A DNA stretch of 64,000 bases, from NCBI RefSeq assembly GCF_002374855.1, contig NZ_NWVC01000010.1, positions 1 to 64,000 of the forward strand, read 5' to 3'. The DNA is from Sphingomonas adhaesiva. GTDB lineage: Bacteria; Pseudomonadota; Alphaproteobacteria; Sphingomonadales; Sphingomonadaceae. Below the pieces are notes generated by a model. It did not search any database. It had not been told where the DNA came from and saw only the letters and a program-made list of their open reading frames with translations. The position numbers and the translations under genes are program-made. Positions 60,028 to 64,000 of the stretch are shown piece by piece (within the stretch, counting starts at the first letter, position 1; every line of letters begins with the position of its first letter).

Positions 60028-63000
60028 ATGGCCGCACCGATCTTCTTCGATCCGACCGGCCGGCGCAGCCGCCGGTCGAAGCGCGTCATGGCCGCGCTGC
60101 TGGCGATCGTCGTGCTGGCGGCGGTGCTGTTTGCCACCACGCTGCTGTCGATGTCGCCGCGCCGCGACATCGCGCTGCCGCTGCCGCAGCCGCGCGCCGC
60201 CGCCGCGCGCGGCGCGGTGAAGCCCACCGGGCTGGCGCGGTGGCTGCCGCTGCGCGCCGCGAAGGATCCGCACACCCCGCTCAGCATCGGTTTCTACGTC
60301 CCGGGCGACGACACCAGCATCGCCTCGCTGCGCCGCCACGTCGGCTCGCTCGACTGGGTCGTCCCCGCGCTGGTCAGCGTCAGCGGGCCGCAGCATCAGG
60401 TGACGGTCGAGCAGGACGCGCCGTTCGACCGCATGATCGCCGCGATGCCGCGCCCGCCCAAGGTGCTGCCGATGGTGCAGAATTTCGGCACGTCCGAATG
60501 GGACGGCGCGGGCGCCGCGGCGCTGCTGCGCGATCCGGCGCGCCGCGACGATTTCGCGCGCAAGCTGGCGTTGATGGTCAAGCAGCGCCGCCAGGGCGGC
60601 GTGGTGATGGATTTCGAGGCGCTGCCCGACGGCGCGATGCGCGACTATCTGGCATTCCTGCGCACGCTGAAGACCGCGCTGCCCGCCGGCACCGAACTGG
60701 CCGTCACCGTCCCCGCCGAGGACGAGGCATGGCCGCTGGCCGCGTTCGCGCGTGTCGCCGATCGCGTGATCTTCATGGCGTACGACCAGCATTGGGAGGG
60801 CGGCACCCCCGGCCCGATCGCGGCGCAGGGCTGGTTCGTGCAGCAGGTGGAGGCCGCGCTGCGCGTGATCCCGCGCGACAAGCTGGTCGTGGCGCTGGGC
60901 AGCTACGCCTATGACTGGCACGGCGACGACACCGACGCGCTGTCGATCGAGGAAGCGTGGCTGGCCGCGCACGACAGCCAGGCGCCGATCACCTTCGATC
61001 CGGGCAGCGGCAACCCCACCTTCGCCTATGAGGAGGATGGCCAGCATCACGCGATCTGGATGATGGACGCGGCGACCAGCTGGAACCAGCTGAAGGCGCT
61101 GAAGAAACTGGGCATCGACGATGTCGCGCTGTGGCGGCTGGGCAGCGAGGATCCGGGGTTCTGGGCCGATCTGACCGCGTTCCGCACCGGCGGCACGCCG
61201 GACCTGCGGCACATCGCCTCGCTGCTCAACACCGACGTGTCGGGCACGGGCGAGATCCTGCGCATCACCGCCACCCCCACCGACGGGCAGCGCGTGCTGA
61301 CCGCCGATGCCGACGGGATCGTGCGCGACGAACGCTATGTCGCGCTGCCGACCCCCTATGTCGTCCAGCGCGCGGGCGGCGCCAACCCCAAGCTGCTGGC
61401 GCTGACGTTCGACGACGGTCCCGACGCCACCTGGACCCCGCGCATCCTGGACGAGCTGGAACGCGCACACGTGCCCGGCACCTTCTTCGTCATCGGCGCC
61501 AATGCGCTGCAACATCCCGCGCTGCTCAACCGCATCATCGCCGACGGCGGGGAGATCGGGAACCACAGCTACACCCATCCCAACATGGCGACGCTCGGCC
61601 CCAACGAGACGATGCTGGAGCTGAACGCGACGCAGCGGCTGGTGCAGGCCTATACCGGGCGCGAGATGCGGCTGTTCCGCGCGCCCTATTTCGGCGATGC
61701 GGAACCGACCACCGCCGACGAACTGGGGCCGGCGCTGGCCGCGCAGCGGGCGGGCTATACCGTCGTCGGGCTGCACGTCGATCCCAACGACTGGCAGCGC
61801 CCCGGCGCCGATTCGATCTACCGGCAGGTGATCGACCAGGTCCATGCCGGCACCCCGGAAAGCTCCGCCAACATCATCCTGCTCCACGACGGCGGCGGCG
61901 ACCGGTCGGAAACCGTCGCGGCGCTGCCGCGGATCATCGCGACGCTGCGCGCGGAAGGCTATACGTTCGTCCCCGCCTCCGGGCTGGTCGGCGTCACCCC
62001 GGCGCAGGCGATGCCGCCGGTGCCCGACCACGATCTGTGGGCGGTGCGCACCGACGTGGCGGTGTTCGTCGCGCTGGCCGCGATCACCGCGACGGTATCG
62101 TGGCTGTTCTACCTGGCGATCTCGCTGGGGATCGCGCGCGCGGTGATGATGGCCGGGCTGGCGTGGATCCAGGCGCGGCGCAAGCGTGCCGAGCCGCCCG
62201 CCTATACGCCCAGCGTGTCGGTCATCATCCCCGCGTTCAACGAGGAGCGGGTGATCGTCGCCTCGGTCACGCGCGTCCTGGCCAGCGACTATCCGGAACT
62301 GCAGGTGATCGTCGCCGACGACGGATCGAGCGATGCGACCAGCGAACTGGTCGATGCCGCGTTCGACGGCGATCCGCGCGTCGAGCTGCTGACGCTGGTC
62401 AACGGCGGCAAGGCGGCGGCGCTCAATCGCGCCTTGCAGCGGGCGCGCGGCGACGTCGTCATCGCGCTGGACGCCGATACGCAGTTCGAACCCGCGACGA
62501 TCCGCCGGCTGGCGCGCTGGTTCGCCGATCCGCGCATCGGCGCGGTGGCGGGCGATGCGCGCGTCGGCAACCGCATCAACCTGGTCACGCGCTGGCAGGC
62601 GATCGAATATATCACCGCGCAGAACCTGGAACGCCGCGCGCTCGCCGGGTTCGATGCGATGACGGTGGTGCCCGGCGCGGTCGGCGCATGGCGGCGCACC
62701 GCGCTGGACGAGGTCGGCGGCTATCCCGAGGATACGCTGGCCGAGGATCAGGACATGACGATCGCGATCCAGCGCGCCGGCTGGCGCGTCACCTACGATC
62801 CGGCGGCGGTCGCCTGGACCGAGGCGCCCGAAAGCTTCCGCGCGCTCGCCAAGCAGCGGTTCCGCTGGGCGTTCGGCACGCTGCAATGCCTGTGGAAGCA
62901 TCGCGCGGTGCTGTGGCGGCGCAAGCCGTCCGGGCTGGCGCTGGTGGGCATGCCGCAGGCGTGGCTGTTCCAGATCGTCTTCGCCGCCATCTCCCCGCTA

Positions 63001-63351
63001 ATCGACCTGGCGCTGATCCTGTCGATCGTCGGCACGTCGATGCGCATCGCGCAGCACGGCTGGGCGCAGACCGCCGGCGACGTCGGCACGATGGGGCTGT
63101 ACTGGCTGGCGTTCACCGCGATCGACGTGCTGTGCGGCTGGCTGGCATACCGGCTGGACGGCAGGAAGCTGCCCTATCCCGCGCATCTGCTGGTCGCGCA
63201 GCGGCTGGTCTATCGCCAGATCATGTACGGCGTCGTCATCCGCGCGATTTCCGCGGCGGTGCGCGGGCGGATCGTCGGCTGGGGCAAGCTGGAACGATCG
63301 GGCCGGGTCGATGGCGGCCCCACCCCTGCCGGTCCTGCGCCAAGCCATTGA
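60028..63351 (+). CDS. GH18-like / NodB deacetylase / GT2 glycosyltransferase fusion protein
   Basis: This 1107-residue protein has an N-terminal membrane helix (about 20-43) and three enzymatic parts. The first (about 80-400) is a GH18-like barrel with the short catalytic motif VVMDFEAL (Asp195, Glu197), VIFMAYDQHWEGG and ALGSYAYDW. The second (about 445-660) is a NodB deacetylase: LTFDDGPD (Asp462, Asp463), NHSYTHPN (His513, His517), LFRAPYFGD, ILLHDGGGDR. After two membrane helices (about 675-715) comes a family 2 transferase (about 728-960) with SVIIPAFNEER, DADT (Asp815, Asp817), AEDQD (Asp907) and QRFRW (Gln943-Trp947). C-terminal membrane spans follow. It probably makes, deacetylates and perhaps trims a beta-1,4 or 1,6-linked N-acetylhexosamine polymer. 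Confidence 0.93.
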   Translation: MAAPIFFDPTGRRSRRSKRVMAALLAIVVLAAVLFATTLLSMSPRRDIALPLPQPRAAAARGAVKPTGLARWLPLRAAKDPHTPLSIGFYVPGDDTSIASLRRHVGSLDWVVPALVSVSGPQHQVTVEQDAPFDRMIAAMPRPPKVLPMVQNFGTSEWDGAGAAALLRDPARRDDFARKLALMVKQRRQGGVVMDFEALPDGAMRDYLAFLRTLKTALPAGTELAVTVPAEDEAWPLAAFARVADRVIFMAYDQHWEGGTPGPIAAQGWFVQQVEAALRVIPRDKLVVALGSYAYDWHGDDTDALSIEEAWLAAHDSQAPITFDPGSGNPTFAYEEDGQHHAIWMMDAATSWNQLKALKKLGIDDVALWRLGSEDPGFWADLTAFRTGGTPDLRHIASLLNTDVSGTGEILRITATPTDGQRVLTADADGIVRDERYVALPTPYVVQRAGGANPKLLALTFDDGPDATWTPRILDELERAHVPGTFFVIGANALQHPALLNRIIADGGEIGNHSYTHPNMATLGPNETMLELNATQRLVQAYTGREMRLFRAPYFGDAEPTTADELGPALAAQRAGYTVVGLHVDPNDWQRPGADSIYRQVIDQVHAGTPESSANIILLHDGGGDRSETVAALPRIIATLRAEGYTFVPASGLVGVTPAQAMPPVPDHDLWAVRTDVAVFVALAAITATVSWLFYLAISLGIARAVMMAGLAWIQARRKRAEPPAYTPSVSVIIPAFNEERVIVASVTRVLASDYPELQVIVADDGSSDATSELVDAAFDGDPRVELLTLVNGGKAAALNRALQRARGDVVIALDADTQFEPATIRRLARWFADPRIGAVAGDARVGNRINLVTRWQAIEYITAQNLERRALAGFDAMTVVPGAVGAWRRTALDEVGGYPEDTLAEDQDMTIAIQRAGWRVTYDPAAVAWTEAPESFRALAKQRFRWAFGTLQCLWKHRAVLWRRKPSGLALVGMPQAWLFQIVFAAISPLIDLALILSIVGTSMRIAQHGWAQTAGDVGTMGLYWLAFTAIDVLCGWLAYRLDGRKLPYPAHLLVAQRLVYRQIMYGVVIRAISAAVRGRIVGWGKLERSGRVDGGPTPAGPAPSH

Positions 63352-63371
63352 TCGTCCCGCCGCGTTGCGGC

Positions 63372-64000
63372 ATGGCGGACGCAATGGTTCCCGTTCCGTT
63401 CGCCGACCTCCGCTTCGCCGGGCATGACTGGCACGCGCTGCCCGACGGCGCGCTGTTCTGGCCGGCGCGGCGCGCGCTGCTGGTCGCCGACCTGCATCTG
63501 GAAAAGGCCAGCTGGTTCGGCGCGCGCGGGCAGATGCTGCCCCCCTATGATTCGATCGCGACGCTGACCGCGCTCGACGCGCTGGTCCGCGCCACCGATG
63601 CGGCGGAGGTATGGTGCCTGGGCGACAGTTTCCACGACAGCGCGGGGTGCGACCGGCTGCCCCCCGCCGCGCGCGCGCTGCTGGTCGCGATGACGGCGCG
63701 GACGCGCTGGACGTGGATCGCGGGCAACCACGACCGCGCGATCGCCGACCGCTGCGGCGGGGCGGTCACGGACGAGGCGTGGGTGGACGGCGTGATGCTG
63801 CGCCACGAAGCCGATCCGGCCGACGCCCGCCCCGAAATGTCGGGGCATTTCCACCCCAAGCTGCGCGTGCGCGTGCGCGGCAAGCTGGTGTCGCGGCGCT
63901 GCTTCGTGGCGACGCCCGCCAAGCTGATCTTCCCCGCGTTCGGCGCGCTGACCGGCGGGCTGGACGTCACCCACCCCGAAATCCTGCGCGCCACCGGCGG
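63372..64000 (+). CDS. pdeM: Ligase-associated DNA damage response endonuclease PdeM (cut by window end)
   Basis: At least 209 residues of a metallophosphoesterase are present; the 3' end lies outside. It contains LLVADLHLEKASWFGARGQMLPPYDS (first Asp and His of the calcineurin-like site), WCLGDSFHDSAG, WIAGNHDRAI and MSGHFHPKLRVRV, all typical of PdeM. The group is the endonuclease of the ligase-associated repair set, whose exonuclease and helicase are at 46-49.7 kb. The start is the ATG at 63372 or 63384 in the same frame. It lies 20 bases after the large fusion gene, possibly as its operon tail. Confidence 0.88.
   Translation, partial: MADAMVPVPFADLRFAGHDWHALPDGALFWPARRALLVADLHLEKASWFGARGQMLPPYDSIATLTALDALVRATDAAEVWCLGDSFHDSAGCDRLPPAARALLVAMTARTRWTWIAGNHDRAIADRCGGAVTDEAWVDGVMLRHEADPADARPEMSGHFHPKLRVRVRGKLVSRRCFVATPAKLIFPAFGALTGGLDVTHPEILRATG

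Overview
This is chromosomal DNA of a high-GC alphaproteobacterium, most likely a Sphingomonas-type member of the Sphingomonadales. The signs are a class I lysyl-tRNA synthetase, a hemC-hemD-mitofilin-like gene order, a carotenoid hydroxylase (crtZ), a tiny SdhAF4/DUF1674 gene, a zf-CHCC protein, ligase-associated DNA-damage genes and families of short intergenic palindromes. No rRNA, tRNA, CRISPR array, transposase or prophage was seen. Almost all of the window is densely packed housekeeping and envelope genes, and many neighbours share ATGA, GTGA or TGATG stop/start overlaps.

Layout. 0-2 kb: an EEP-family hydrolase and a DUF72 protein. 2-8.7 kb (minus strand): a long run of YcxB-like protein, gltX, a small membrane protein, ribD-ribE-ribB(X)-ribH, and an HTTM-type membrane protein with a small partner. 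8.8-12.6 kb: prs, a PilZ protein, crtZ, lysK. 13-17.6 kb: a Mic60-like gene, hemD and hemC (minus), divergent from tsaD-gpsA (plus). 17.7-23.4 kb: SdhAF4, rsmB, rpe, heparinase II/III, purH. 23.5-32 kb (minus): a Wzx-like flippase, polA, a class A beta-lactamase-like lipoprotein, nadB, an ABC ATPase. 32-37 kb: zf-CHCC, tldD, a ccdAB toxin-antitoxin pair, a PNPOx-like protein, DUF2007, and glnK-amtB behind a clear sigma-54 promoter. 37-46 kb: glutamine cyclotransferase, a double cold-shock-domain protein, an RNase D-like nuclease, lptC-lptA-lptB-rpoN, an S10-type peptidase. 46-52 kb: ligase-associated exonuclease and helicase, an aspartyl protease, an M20 peptidase. 52-63.4 kb: an envelope region with a DUF1003-PDZ-response regulator-histidine kinase operon, divergent from membrane protein-VirJ/AcvB-DUF2147-MprF-zinc ribbon, followed by a 1107-residue GH18-like/NodB/GT2 fusion. 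63.4-64 kb: pdeM, cut by the window edge.

How the genes work together. The riboflavin block encodes RibD, RibE, RibB and RibH, but the GTP cyclohydrolase II half of RibB has lost its zinc cysteines, so that first step must be encoded elsewhere. glnK-amtB carries a textbook -24/-12 element and the sigma-54 gene itself (rpoN) is 7 kb away. The 52-63 kb region looks like an envelope-stress unit: a two-component system translated with a PDZ protein, next to lipid aminoacylation (MprF), a candidate aminoacyl-lipid hydrolase (VirJ/AcvB family) and a polysaccharide synthase/deacetylase fusion. The ligase-associated repair genes are split: exonuclease and helicase are divergent around a repeat-filled spacer, pdeM lies 14 kb away, and no ATP-dependent ligase is seen in the window.

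All calls come from reading the translated sequence and its motifs. No database search was run, and start codons were chosen from motif position, ribosome-binding sites and overlaps.
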